Positions 25,691 to 35,152 of a stretch of DNA of 64,000 nucleotides are shown here, in pieces (the first letter of the stretch is position 1; the number at the start of each line of letters is the position of its first letter). Under the pieces are notes generated by a model. It was not told where the DNA came from. It worked only from the letters and a program-made list of their open reading frames with translations, and did not search any database. The DNA is from MFD04580-c1 sp963702995. GTDB taxonomy: Bacteria > Planctomycetota > Phycisphaerae > Tepidisphaerales > Tepidisphaeraceae. The position numbers were made by a program, and so were the translations under genes. The stretch covers positions 1,178,001-1,242,000 of the forward strand of contig OY969783.1 in NCBI GenBank assembly GCA_963702995.1, in the 5' to 3' direction.

Positions 25691-28324
25691 TTGTTCGACG
25701 ACGAAACGAGCGGCGGCCCGAATGGCGATGGCGGCGAAAAAGCGGACGGCGCAGGCGTGGGCGGCGCAGGCGTGGGCGGCGCGGGCGTGGGCGGCGCGGG
25801 CGTGGGCGGCGCAGGCGGCGAGGGCACGGCTGGCGACGGCGCGGATGGCGGCGGCGGCACGGCTGACGATGGCGCGGATGGCGGAGGGGATGCACAGAGC
25901 GGAGCCGGCTCGGGCGGCGGCGGGGGCGGCGGGAAGGTGACGGGCGCGCCGCCTCCCGGAGGCGAAGACCGCGCCGTCCTTTCAGAGATCGCCCAGGCGC
26001 GATACCTCAACTACGCCCTGTCGGTCATCACCAGTCGCGCGTTGCCCGACGTCCGCGACGGGATGAAGCCGGTCCATCGCCGGATCATCTACACGATGTG
26101 GGAGAACGGCCTGCGGGCCGACGCCAAGCACCGCAAGTGCGCGACGGTCGTCGGCGACGTGATGGGCCGCTATCACCCGCACGGGGACAGCTCGATCTAC
26201 GAAGCTCTCGTGAGGATGGCGCAGCCGTTCGTGATGCGGGCGACGCTGGTGGATGGCAGTGGGAACTTCGGCTCGATGGACGGCGACCCGGCGGCCGCCA
26301 TGCGATACACCGAGTGCCGGCTCACGCCGATCGCTGGCGAGACGATCCGCGAAATCAATCAGGGGACCGTCCACTTCCGCCCCAACTACGACGGAATCAG
26401 GGAAGAGCCCGTCGTACTTCCGAGCCGGGTGCCGAACCTGCTTGTCAACGGCTCGGCCGGCATCGCCGTGGGCATGGCGACGAACGTGCCGCCCCACAAC
26501 CTGGGCGAAGTCTGCAACGCCCTGCTCAAGGTGCTCGACGACCCGGAGGTCAAGGAGTATCAGCTCGTCGCCAACGATGCGATCCGCGGGCCTGACTTTC
26601 CGACCGGGGGCCAGGTCCTCAACACGCGGGACGAACTGCGGGAGATCTACAAGAACGGCCAGGGCGCGATCCGGATGCGGGCGACCTGGGAAAAAGGGGC
26701 CGCGACCCGTGCCGCCCAGGTCATCTACATCACCAGCGTCCCCTACGGCGTGAACAAGGCCGAACTGGTCGAGGCGATCGCGCAGGTCGTCATCAACCGG
26801 AAGATGCCTCTGCTGCTCGACGTGCGCGACATCAGCGCCGACGACGTCCGGATCGAGTTGCAACTGAAGAAGGACGCCGAAGTCGAGAAGGTCATGGCCT
26901 TCCTCTTCAGGCACACGCTGCTGCAGACGAACTTCAACGTCAACCTGACCTGCCTCACGCCAACCGACAACCCGGAAGTCTGCCGCCCGGAGCGGCTGGG
27001 GCTGAAGGAAATCCTCTGGCATTTCCTCCACTTCCGGCTGCAAGTGGTGACGAAGCGGCTGACCCATGAACTGCAGCAGCTTCGCGGCCGCATCCACACA
27101 CTGGACGGGTTCGCCTTCGCGTTCGACATCCTGGACGACCTGATCAAGATCATCCGCGCCAGTGACGGCAAGGCCGATGCGGCATCCCGCATCCTCAAGA
27201 AGTACGGCGTGCTCCCCGACGGCCCGCGCAAGGTGAAAGACGGCGGGCTCGACGCGGGCCAGATCGACGACATCCTCGAACTCAAGCTCTACCGCCTCGC
27301 GCGGCTGGAGATCAACCTGATCCGCGAAGAGCTCGCCGAGCGCCGGAAGCGGGCGCGGGAGATTGAGGCGCTGCTTGACGAACAGGAGGCGACCGGCCGC
27401 TGGGCCATCATCCGCAAGGAGATCGAAGAATTAGCCCGCACCTTCGGCAAGGAGCCGCGGAACAAGCGGCTGACGCTCATCGAGGCGGCCGAGAACGAAG
27501 TCGAATACTCGGCCGAAGATTTCATCGTCGCCGAGGACAACCATGTGCTGGTCACCGCCGACGGGTGGGTGAAGCGGCAGAAGGAAATGAACCCCGAGAC
27601 GACCCGGCTCCGTGAAGGGGATCGCATCCTGTCGCTGGTCGCGGCGAGCACCCGCGCGACCGTCGCCTTCTTCAGCAACTTCGGGACGGCCTATACCGCG
27701 CGGGCGATCGACCTCCCCGCGACGACAGGGTATGGCGAGCCGATCCAAAAGTTCTTCAAGCTCAAGGATGGCGAGAAGATCGTGGCGGCCGCTTCGCTCG
27801 ACGATCGCCTCCTGCCCCCCAAGCTTACCGCGGTAGACGAGAGCCACCCCGACGACGCCCCCAAGCTGCACGGTCTGGCGGTCACCAGCGACGGGTACGC
27901 ATTGCGCTTCGGCCTTGACGCCTTTCGTGAGGTCTCCACGCGGTCGGGCCGCCGCTTCGCCCGCCCGGCCGAAGGCTCGGAAGTCTCCCTGGCGGCCGTC
28001 ATCCACGGCAATGAGACCGTCATCGCCGCCAGCCGCGATCGGCGGGTCATCCTCTGCAAAGCGAGCGAGATCAATTTCCTCTCCGGCGCGGGCAAGGGCG
28101 TGCTCTTGATCAAGTTGGAGGGGGACGATCGGCTGGTCGGCGTGATCACCGCGACTGACGACCGTGACACGCTTACGGTGAAGACGAGCATGGGGGGTGA
28201 ACAGCGGCTGAACACCGGGCGGTACAAGGTCACCGGCCGCGGCGGCCGCGGGCACGAATTTGTGTCGCGCGGGCAGATCGTCGAAGTGGTTTACGAACCC
28301 GTGCCCGCTCCCGCGCCGCTTTAG
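25691..28324 (+). CDS. Type IIA DNA topoisomerase subunit A (GyrA/ParC) with glycine-rich N-terminal extension
   Basis: Breakage-reunion subunit of gyrase or topoisomerase IV. Conserved core from about residue 97: ARYLNYALSVITSRALPDVR, RYHPHGDSSIYEALVRMAQP, and the catalytic tyrosine in AAMRYTECRLTP. Six degenerate blade repeats follow in the C-terminal domain. A canonical GyrA box (QRRGGKG-type) is not seen; near the C-terminus VTGRGGRGHEF occurs, so ParC-like identity remains open. About 95 residues before the core are Gly/Ala/Asp-rich with four GVGGA units. The frame is open from 25589 (LNEQAAQEATDGSEEFGRTA), so the TTG at 25691 is probably internal and the real start may be ATG 25585 with an indel. 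Operon with gyrB, 31 bases apart. Confidence 0.88.
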   Translation: MFDDETSGGPNGDGGEKADGAGVGGAGVGGAGVGGAGVGGAGGEGTAGDGADGGGGTADDGADGGGDAQSGAGSGGGGGGGKVTGAPPPGGEDRAVLSEIAQARYLNYALSVITSRALPDVRDGMKPVHRRIIYTMWENGLRADAKHRKCATVVGDVMGRYHPHGDSSIYEALVRMAQPFVMRATLVDGSGNFGSMDGDPAAAMRYTECRLTPIAGETIREINQGTVHFRPNYDGIREEPVVLPSRVPNLLVNGSAGIAVGMATNVPPHNLGEVCNALLKVLDDPEVKEYQLVANDAIRGPDFPTGGQVLNTRDELREIYKNGQGAIRMRATWEKGAATRAAQVIYITSVPYGVNKAELVEAIAQVVINRKMPLLLDVRDISADDVRIELQLKKDAEVEKVMAFLFRHTLLQTNFNVNLTCLTPTDNPEVCRPERLGLKEILWHFLHFRLQVVTKRLTHELQQLRGRIHTLDGFAFAFDILDDLIKIIRASDGKADAASRILKKYGVLPDGPRKVKDGGLDAGQIDDILELKLYRLARLEINLIREELAERRKRAREIEALLDEQEATGRWAIIRKEIEELARTFGKEPRNKRLTLIEAAENEVEYSAEDFIVAEDNHVLVTADGWVKRQKEMNPETTRLREGDRILSLVAASTRATVAFFSNFGTAYTARAIDLPATTGYGEPIQKFFKLKDGEKIVAAASLDDRLLPPKLTAVDESHPDDAPKLHGLAVTSDGYALRFGLDAFREVSTRSGRRFARPAEGSEVSLAAVIHGNETVIAASRDRRVILCKASEINFLSGAGKGVLLIKLEGDDRLVGVITATDDRDTLTVKTSMGGEQRLNTGRYKVTGRGGRGHEFVSRGQIVEVVYEPVPAPAPL
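25751..25810 (+). repeat. Four tandem 15-bp repeats within topoisomerase A
   Basis: The unit GCAGGCGTGGGCGGC is repeated four times with A/G changes at one position, encoding GAGVG units in the N-terminal extension. A likely site of length variation. Confidence 0.85.
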
Positions 28325-28355
28325 GCGAGAGCCCCGAATTGACGCAGACAAAAAC

Positions 28356-30277
28356 ATGACAGCACCCGCGAGTTACAACGCCAGCAGCATCACCGTCCTG
28401 GAAGGCCTTGACCCGGTCCGGAAGCGCCCCGCCATGTACATCGGCGGCACCGGGTCGCAGGGGCTGCATCACCTGGTGTGGGAAATCTTCGACAACTCGG
28501 TCGATGAGGCGATGAACGGCCACGCCGACGAGATCGAGGTGACGCTGCACAAGGACGGCACGAGCGTCACCGTTCGCGACAACGGCCGCGGCATTCCGGT
28601 TGACAACCATCCGACGCAAAAGAAGCCGGCGCTGGAGATCATCCTCTGCACCCTCCACGCGGGCGGCAAGTTCGATAACGGCCTGGCTGGCAGCTACAAG
28701 ACGAGCGGCGGGCTGCACGGCGTCGGTGCGTCGGTGGTGAACGCCCTCTCCAAGCGGCTCGTGGCCACCGTCCGCCGCGACGGCGCGGAATGGGAGATGG
28801 AGTTCCGCCAGGGGAAGCCGCTCGGGAAGCTGAAAAAGCTGGGTCCGGCCCGCGGCACTGGGACGACGATTCGCTTCGAGCCCGACCCGCAGATGTTCCC
28901 CCGCACCGAGTTCAACCCCGACCAGATCCGCGAGCGGCTGGAGGTGGCCAGTTATGTCCATAAGGGGTTGAAGGTCATCTGGAACGACGAGGTGAACGGC
29001 CGCAAGGAAGTCTTCCAGCACGTGGACGGCATCCTGGCCTTCCTGCGAAAGATCCTGGCGGAGAAGGGGACGAAGCCGATCCACGAGCAGCCGTTCGTCC
29101 TGGAGAAAGTGAACGGGGCGCGGATCGAGATGTGCTTCTCCTGGACCGAGAGCACGGAAGAACTGCTGAAGAGCTTCGTCAACGGGATCACCACCAGCAG
29201 CGGCGGCACGCACGAGAACGGGCTGCGGTCCGGCGTGATGAAGGCGATCCGCCAGTACATCGACACACACGACCTCACGCCCCGCGGCGTCACCCTGGCG
29301 GCCGAGGACATCCGGGAGGGGATGATCGGCGTGCTGAGCATCTTCATCGAAGAGCCGCAGTTCCAGGGACAGACGAAGGAGCGGCTGAACAACCCGGAAA
29401 CCCAGTCGATGGTGGACGCGGCCGTGCGGCCGGTGCTTGAGCAGTGGCTGAACAACAATCGGACCGTCGCCGAGACGATCGTCAACCGGATCATCATCGC
29501 GGCGCAGGCCCGGGAGGCGAGCCGCGCCGCCAGCGCCAGCATCAGCCGCAAGACGGCGACGAACGGCCGCCTGAACCTCCCCGGCAAGCTGGCCGACTGT
29601 TCGAGCAACAACCGCAACGAAAGCGAGCTGTTCATTGTCGAAGGGGAGAGCGCCGGCGGGACCGCCAAGCAGGGGCGGGACCGCAACCTTCAGGCGATCC
29701 TGCCGCTCCGCGGCAAGGTGCTGAACACCGAGGGGGCGTCGCTGGCGAAGGTGCTGGAGAACCGCGAGATCGCCGACCTGGTGACCGCGCTCGGCTGCGG
29801 CGCCGGCCCGAGTGCGACCCGACCAAGCTCCGCTATCACCGCCTGGTGCTCCTGGCCGACGCCGACAGCGACGGGAACCACATCACCACGCTACTGCTCA
29901 CATTCATCTTCCGGCACATGCGCCAACTGATCGAGGCGGGGCGTGTCTTCCTGGCGATGCCGCCGCTCTACCGGATCGACATCGGCAAAGAAACCCATTG
30001 GGCGGCCGACGACGCCGACAAGGAGCGCATCCTCAAGCGGTACGTCAAAGGGAACGCGAAGCCCGAAATCTCCCGCTTCAAGGGCCTTGGCGAAATGATG
30101 GCGAAGGTGCTCTGGGAAACCACGCTGAACCCCAAGACGCGCCGCCTGTTGCGGGTTGAAATTTCCGACCAGCTCGCCACCGACCGAATCATTAACGAAC
30201 TAATGGGCAAAGACGCCTCGGCGCGCTTTCGGTTCATCATGGATCGAGCGGAGGAGGCGGACAAGCTGGATGTTTGA
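28356..30277 (+). CDS. gyrB: DNA gyrase subunit B / type IIA topoisomerase B subunit (one frameshift)
   Basis: ATPase subunit paired with the A subunit just upstream. GHKL ATPase: VRKRPAMYIGGTG, HLVWEIFDNSVDEAMNGHAD, GLHGVGASVVNALS. Transducer and TOPRIM domains: LFIVEGESAGGTAKQGRDR, AILPLRGKVLNTEGAS, then LADADSDGNHITTLLLTF. At about 29812 (GGCCCGAG) one base is missing, so the frame changes just before CDPTKLRYHRLVL; both sides match the family and the essential DxD motif is kept. The C-terminus ends RAEEADKLDV. ATG 28356. The wording EGESAGGTAKQGRDR fits gyrase B, but topoisomerase IV cannot be excluded. Confidence 0.9.
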
Positions 30278-30586
30278 ACCCCGAAATCCCATGGAACCGC
30301 AAGCCAGCGAACGAAGGGACGGCGACATAGGGACGCACACCCCGTTTCTTCTTCCGTCGATACAAGCTTCCTTGGGAGATTTCGTGCGTCGGGTTTTCCG
30401 CCGACCCCGCAACAGGTAGGCGATCTGAATGTCTTCCGCTTCGGTTCGATCCCTGCGTAGAATGGGTTGCCGCGGTGTGTCGCGATAGGATCAGTGTGTC
30501 GGGATCGGATCGGGCGTCGGCGGCGGCGGGAGGATCACGGTGGGCTTGCCAATGAACCAGGTACATGGACAGAGGCGCAAGAACGG
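30278..30586. other. Gene-free stretch of 309 bases
   Basis: Between gyrB and pcm. No repeat family member or convincing hairpin was recognised. Its 3' part may encode the true N-terminus of Pcm, as the frame is open from TTG 30467 and includes GTG 30494. Confidence 0.4.
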
Positions 30587-31217
30587 ATGATCCGCCAGCA
30601 GGTGATCGATCGGGGCATCCGCGACGAGCGCGTCATCCAGGCGTTGCGTGACATCCCGCGCGAGCAGTTCTTCCCGGACGACTACCGCAGCGATGCGTTT
30701 GCCGACCGCCCCAGCCCCATCGGCCACGGCCAGACGATCAGCCAGCCGTACATCGCGGCGTTGATGAGCCAGCGGCTCGACGTGCGGCCGGGCAGTCGCG
30801 TGCTGGAGATCGGTACGGGGAGCGGCTATCAGACGTCGATCCTTGGCCGCCTCGCCGGAGAAGTCTGGTCGATCGAGCGTGTCAAGCCACTGCTTGATGA
30901 CGCCTTCGAGCGGCTCATGAGGCTGGGCATCCGCAACGTCCATTTCCGCCATGGCGACGGCACGCTCGGGTGGCCCGAGGCCGCCCCGTTCGACCGCATC
31001 CTCATCGGCGCCGGCGCGCCCAAGCTTCCGGAAGCGTTGCTGCTGGATCAACTGGTAGAGGGTGGGGTCGCGATCCTGCCGGTCGGGCCGGAGGACGAAC
31101 AGGTTCTTCTGGAGGCGCAGCGAAGGAGCACGGATCAGGCAGACGGAGATCTGCGCCTGCCGCTTTGTCCGACTCATCGGCCGCGAGGGGTGGAACAGCA
31201 GTGTTGAGGTCTCGTGA
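30587..31217 (+). CDS. pcm: Protein-L-isoaspartate O-methyltransferase (one frameshift)
   Basis: SAM-dependent repair enzyme that methylates isoaspartyl residues in damaged proteins. MIRQQVIDRGIRDERVIQAL opens the family; PSPIGHGQTISQPYIAALMS (about 45-65) is the signature; VLEIGTGSGYQTSILGRLAG (about 78) is the SAM-binding motif I. Near 31110 the frame shifts by +1 (CTGGAGGCGC). The continuation RIRQTEICACRFVRLIG and VEVS up to the stop at 31215-31217 is the expected C-terminus. The N-terminus is uncertain: TWTEAQER precedes ATG 30587 in frame and fits the family, so a start upstream (GTG 30494) is possible. It is followed by a small membrane protein. Confidence 0.88.
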
Positions 31218-31248
31218 GCTGTCGCCATGGAGTGATCTTTCGGCCTTC

Positions 31249-31485
31249 ATGCATGATCGATCGGACCAGCCCGAGCCCCTCCCGGATGTAAGCTGGCCCG
31301 ATCTGCCCTCCTTGCCAATCCCCCTCGATTATCACGGCAGCAGGAGCAACCGACCCGACCGCGCCCGCTGGTGGCGGGCGAGCCTGCTCGACTGGCTGGG
31401 CCGGGCGACTCTGCTCTTCGCGGTTTACGTTCTGGCGCACGAAACGGTGCGACTGCTGGCGGTCGCCTGGCGAGCCCGGCACTGA
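31249..31485 (+). CDS. Small C-terminally anchored membrane protein
   Basis: 78 residues: an acidic, proline-rich N-terminus (QPEPLPDVSWPDLPSLPIP), a basic stretch, then one hydrophobic helix LLFAVYVLAHETVRLLAVAW near the C-terminus, so it is probably tail-anchored. A TTG at 31204 in the same frame is an alternative start. It lies between pcm and recG in the same direction. No family recognised. Confidence 0.5.
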   Translation: MHDRSDQPEPLPDVSWPDLPSLPIPLDYHGSRSNRPDRARWWRASLLDWLGRATLLFAVYVLAHETVRLLAVAWRARH

Positions 31486-31558
31486 TGCGGGGCTGCCGTC
31501 GCGTCCACCGGGCCGATTCGACGATCCGCCTCGCGATCCTTTAAGATTCGCGCGACGC

Positions 31559-33657
31559 ATGACCTTTCCCGCCACACCGGCCTCGGACGCGAACACGGGC
31601 CTCGATCGGCCGATCGAAACGGTCGAAGGGGTTGGCGCACGCGCGGCAAGGCGCTTCGGGCGCTCGGCGTGGCGACGCTCCGCGGGCTCCTCGAGTACTT
31701 CCCGCGGGACTATCAGACGGTATCGGCCGAGCAGGCGATCGCCGATCTGAAGCCGGACGTTCTATCCATGGCCCGCGGCGAAGTGATCGCCGTCAATTAT
31801 TCCCCGATCCGCCCCCGTCCGCGGTTCGAAGCGACGCTTGACGACGGCTCGGGAAAGCTTGCCCTCGTCTGGTTCAACGCCGGTTATCTCCGCCAGAAGA
31901 TCCACCCCGGCATGCGAATCCGCGTCCAGGGGCGGGTCAAGGTCTTTCGCAACCTGCCGCAGATGGCCAACCCCCGTTATACGGTGGTGGACGACGGGAC
32001 CGAGGTCGTCACCGATGCGGAGTTTCGCCCCATCTACCCCGCGAGCCTGAAGCTGCCCAGCCAGATGATCGCCGGCATCGTCCGCGAGAACCTGCCCGCG
32101 CTGCTGGCGGAGATCGAGGAATGGTTCGAGCCTGACCTGCTCTCCCGCCGCGGCCTGGTCGCCCGCCGCGACGCGTATCGGCTCATCCACACGCCGGGGG
32201 ACCTGCGCGACGCGATGCGCTCGCGGCGGCGGATCATCTACGACGAGCTGATGCTGATGCAGCTCGGCCTGGGCATCTCGCGCCGCTTGCAGGCTGGCCG
32301 CATGTCCGCCCCGGTGATGCGCCTCGACAAGCTGCTCGACGAGCGCATCCGCCGCCGCTTTCCGTTCACTCTCACCGGGGCCCAGCAGAATGCCGTCTGG
32401 GTCATCGCCCACGATCTGGCCAGCGGGCGGCCGATGAACCGCCTGCTCCAGGGGGACGTCGGCAGCGGCAAGACCGCCGTCGCCGTCTACACCATGCTCC
32501 TGGCCGTCGCCAACCGCCTCCAGGCGGCGCTGCTGGCCCCGACCGAAGTGCTGGCCGAGCAGCATTATCTCAACCTCTCGCGCATGCTCGAGGGGAGCAG
32601 CGTCGCGATCGACCTCTTCACCGGCCGCACGAAGCGAAAGACCCGCGGCGCCCGGCTCAAGGCCCTGGCCGAGGGGAAGCTCCATATCGCCGTCGGCACG
32701 CAGGCGATGATCCAGGAGGACGTCGAGTTCGCCAACCTCGGCCTGGTCGTGATCGACGAGCAGCACAAGCTCGGCGTGAAGCAGCGGGCGGTGCTCAAGA
32801 GCAAGGGGCTTGCCCCGCATTACCTGGTGATGACCGCCACGCCCATCCCGCGCACGCTGGCACTCTCCTACTTCGCGGACTTTGAGTACACCCAGATCGA
32901 CGAGCTCCCCCCCGGCCGCCAGCCAATCCGCACGAAGTGGCTCCCCTCCCGCCAGGCGGCCGTCGCGTACGACTTCATCCGCGCCCAGGTCGGCGCGGGC
33001 CGGCAGGCGTATATCGTCGTCCCGCAGATCGAGGACAGCGGGCTGGACGAATCCAAGTCGGTCCTGCGCGAGTTCGACCGCCTCTCCAAAGGCCCGTTGT
33101 CCGGCCTGCGGCTGGCGATGCTGCACGGCCAGATGAGCACGGAGGAGAAGCAGGCGACGATGGCGCAGTTTCGCGACCGCCAGGTGGACGTGCTGATCGC
33201 GACAACGGTGATCGAAGTCGGCATTGATGTCCCCAACGCGACGGTGATCCTGATCGACGACGCCGGCCGCTTCGGCCTATCCCAGCTCCACCAGCTTCGC
33301 GGCCGCGTCGGCCGGGGCGCCGAACTGTCCCACTGCCTCCTGATGGCCGACGCCGGCAACGAAACCGCCGAGGCTCGCCTGAAAGCGATGTGCGAAACGA
33401 ACGATGGCTTCGAGATCGCGGAAATGGACCTCCGCCTCCGCGGCCCCGGCGAATTCTTCGGCACCCGCCAGCACGGCCTCCCCGAGTTCAAGCTCGCGGA
33501 CATCACCAACGAAATGGACCTGCTCCACCAGGCCAGGGAAGACGCCCTCGCCCTTCTCGAAGCCGACCCCCGACTCACGGCCCCGCACCACCGCCACCTC
33601 CGCGCGGCTCTGCTGAAACAGCTCGGGGACACGCTTGCCTTGGCGCAGATCGGGTGA
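31559..33657 (+). CDS. recG: ATP-dependent DNA helicase RecG (one frameshift)
   Basis: Branch-migration helicase that remodels stalled forks and recombination intermediates. From ATG 31559: DRPIETVEGVGARA, the start of the wedge region. One base is missing near 31645, after which ALRALGVATLRGLLEYFP continues in the main frame. Helicase motifs: GDVGSGKTAVAVYTML (Walker A), APTEVLAEQHYLNLS (Ia), VVIDEQHKLGVKQ (II, DEQH as usual for RecG), VMTATPIPRTLALSYF (III), IATTVIEVGIDVPNATVILI (V) and LHQLRGRVGRGAELSHCLL (VI). Total about 699 residues, normal for the family. Confidence 0.93.
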
Positions 33658-33687
33658 CACTGCCTTCAGCACGATCAAGGTGGGAAC

Positions 33688-33965
33688 GTAGGGCGCATTG
33701 CGTGCCGCCGACGGGGGTCGCCACCGCGTCAGCCATGGCCGTCGGCCGGTCCACGGCGCCTTTCTTTCCCTTGACGCTCCTGCCTCGGCGCCTTGGCGTT
33801 CATTTCGCTTTGGAGCGAAGGGAAGTGAACGCCAAGGTGCCAAGGACGCCGGGGGAAGAGCGCCAAGAAGAGGGGAGGTCGAACGCGGGTACGTGCTGGA
33901 CGACCCGTGCCAGACGGCACTGCCGGTCGATCGCGCGACGCGGCGGCACGCGGTGCGTGCCCTAC
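33688..33965. repeat. Family B palindrome (copy 3) split by other repeat sequence
   Basis: Left arm GTAGGGCGCATTGCGTGCCG at 33688-33707 and right arm CGGCACGCGGTGCGTGCCCTAC at 33944-33965 are inverted copies, but they are about 235 bases apart rather than the ~50 of other copies. The family C repeat at 33783-33872 occupies the middle, which suggests that one repeat was inserted into another. Confidence 0.65.
33783..33872. repeat. Family C inverted repeat, copy 2 (nested)
   Basis: CGCCTTGGCGTTCATTTCGC and the inverted GAAGTGAACGCCAAGGTGCC, followed by AAGAGCGCCAAGAAG, match the layout of 6062-6140. The stem centre is GCTTTGGAGCGAAG. Confidence 0.7.
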
Positions 33966-33982
33966 GAGACGCCGCCACAGAT

Positions 33983-34390
33983 TCATCCCAGCAGCCGATG
34001 CCAGAGGGGCGGGCCCAAGATCAGCAGGCCAACGAAGATGGACGCGATGGCGGCGATGAGGACCATGCCGGCCGCCAGGTCTTTGGCGGCCTTGGCGAGG
34101 GGGTGGACGTCCGGCATCGCGAGGTCGATGGCGATTTCGATGGCGGTGTTCAGCCCTTCCAGGATCAGCACCAGCGCGATCGTGAAGACGAGGACGGCCC
34201 ACGCGATGCGCGAGATACCGAGCCAGAGGCCCATGCCGCAGGCGATCGTCCCGACGATGACGTGGATGCGGGCGTTCCGCTGGGTTCGCAGGAGGTAACC
34301 CAGACCCGAAAACGCGTAATAGAACGAGCGCACCACTTTCAAGGAGAGGAGGCGGGTACGCTTGGCAAGCTTTCTCGGCCGCGGATCCAT
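33983..34390 (-). CDS. dgkA: Diacylglycerol kinase (DgkA family)
   Basis: Small trimeric inner-membrane kinase that phosphorylates diacylglycerol or, in many bacteria, undecaprenol. 135 residues with three transmembrane helices. Family motifs: FYYAFSGLGYLLRTQRNARI (about 23-42), the catalytic-site helix VLILEGLNTAIEIAIDL (about 73-90) and HPLAKAAKDLAAGMVLIAAI (about 96-116). Length and order fit. It follows the cupin gene on the same strand, with a 138-base gap that contains part of a family A repeat. Confidence 0.9.
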   Translation of the reverse strand: MDPRPRKLAKRTRLLSLKVVRSFYYAFSGLGYLLRTQRNARIHVIVGTIACGMGLWLGISRIAWAVLVFTIALVLILEGLNTAIEIAIDLAMPDVHPLAKAAKDLAAGMVLIAAIASIFVGLLILGPPLWHRLLG

Positions 34391-34489
34391 CAGGGCAGGA
34401 GTCTACGCCCGGTGCGAGTACGGGGACATCGGATGAAAGCGGATCCACGGCACCCAAAGTGCGCAGCCCGCTTTGGTCTTCGGTGCTGA

Positions 34490-34570
34490 GTTTGCATTCC
34501 TTCCCTTTTTACTTTCGACTTCCTCTTTTCAGGTCTTCCTTCGGATTTCGTGCTTCGAATTTTCCTCTTC
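34490..34570. repeat. Partial family A repeat reaching into the cupin gene
   Basis: CTTCCTTCGGATTTCGTGCT followed by TCGAATTTTCC is the conserved inner arm of family A. It overlaps the last codons and stop of the cupin gene at 34529, so the C-terminal residues NSKHEIRRKT are encoded by repeat sequence. The terminal inverted repeats were not found here. Confidence 0.6.
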
Positions 34571-34960
34571 CAGGCGAATGGCGGCCGAAATCCGCACACC
34601 CCTTGGCGGCTCCGGCTCTTCATCGAACCACTCGTCCGCGGGGTCGAATGCCGGGACGGGGATGTTGATGATCCGAAGGTCCCCGACGGCGCGATGGCGG
34701 CAGCCGGGCTTGATGAAGATCGCCGTCAAGGGCCTGACCGGGATTCGATCGCCGTCCAGCTCCAGGAACCCTTCCCCTTCGAGGATCACGTAAATCTCGG
34801 TCAGTGCCCGATGGTAGTGCGTGCGGGCATCGGCGAAGATGTCGGTCAGGTGGACCGTCGCGGTTCGGTTGTCAGGCGTCGCGAACGCGCGACGGGCCTG
34901 CCCGCACGGGCACGGCGTCGGGGCGATCTGATCGAGTTGGGCGATCATGTAATTGGGCAT
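34529..34960 (-). CDS. Single-domain cupin protein
   Basis: 143 residues. The cupin barrel covers about 35-105: motif 1 reads HYHRALTEIYVILEGEGFLE with the usual His-x-His and Glu, and motif 2 reads KPGCRHRAVGDL. This implies a metal-binding beta-barrel of unknown activity, possibly a sugar isomerase or sensor. The region after about residue 130 is charged and is encoded by a family A repeat (KHEIRRKT), so the natural C-terminus was probably replaced. Upstream of dgkA on the same strand. Confidence 0.85.
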   Translation of the reverse strand: MPNYMIAQLDQIAPTPCPCGQARRAFATPDNRTATVHLTDIFADARTHYHRALTEIYVILEGEGFLELDGDRIPVRPLTAIFIKPGCRHRAVGDLRIINIPVPAFDPADEWFDEEPEPPRGVRISAAIRLEEENSKHEIRRKT

Positions 34961-35152
34961 GCTCGGCCTTGAATGTGGGTGCCTGGGGCTTGCGTTGAAT
35001 CATATCACGGCCAGGGCGCGACGCACTTCCTCGGAGCAGGAGCGGATCTGTGGATCCACGTCCGACCTTCTTGCCGACTGAACTTTCGAGGCCCTTCGCG
35101 TTCTAATGGCGTTGGGGGCTGATTGCGGGCCGGGCTGACGAAAGAGGCACTG

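Noticed and set aside
25751..25810. Direct repeats that might suggest a CRISPR-like array
   Set aside because: Four contiguous 15-bp units without spacers, in frame within a protein; no cas genes.
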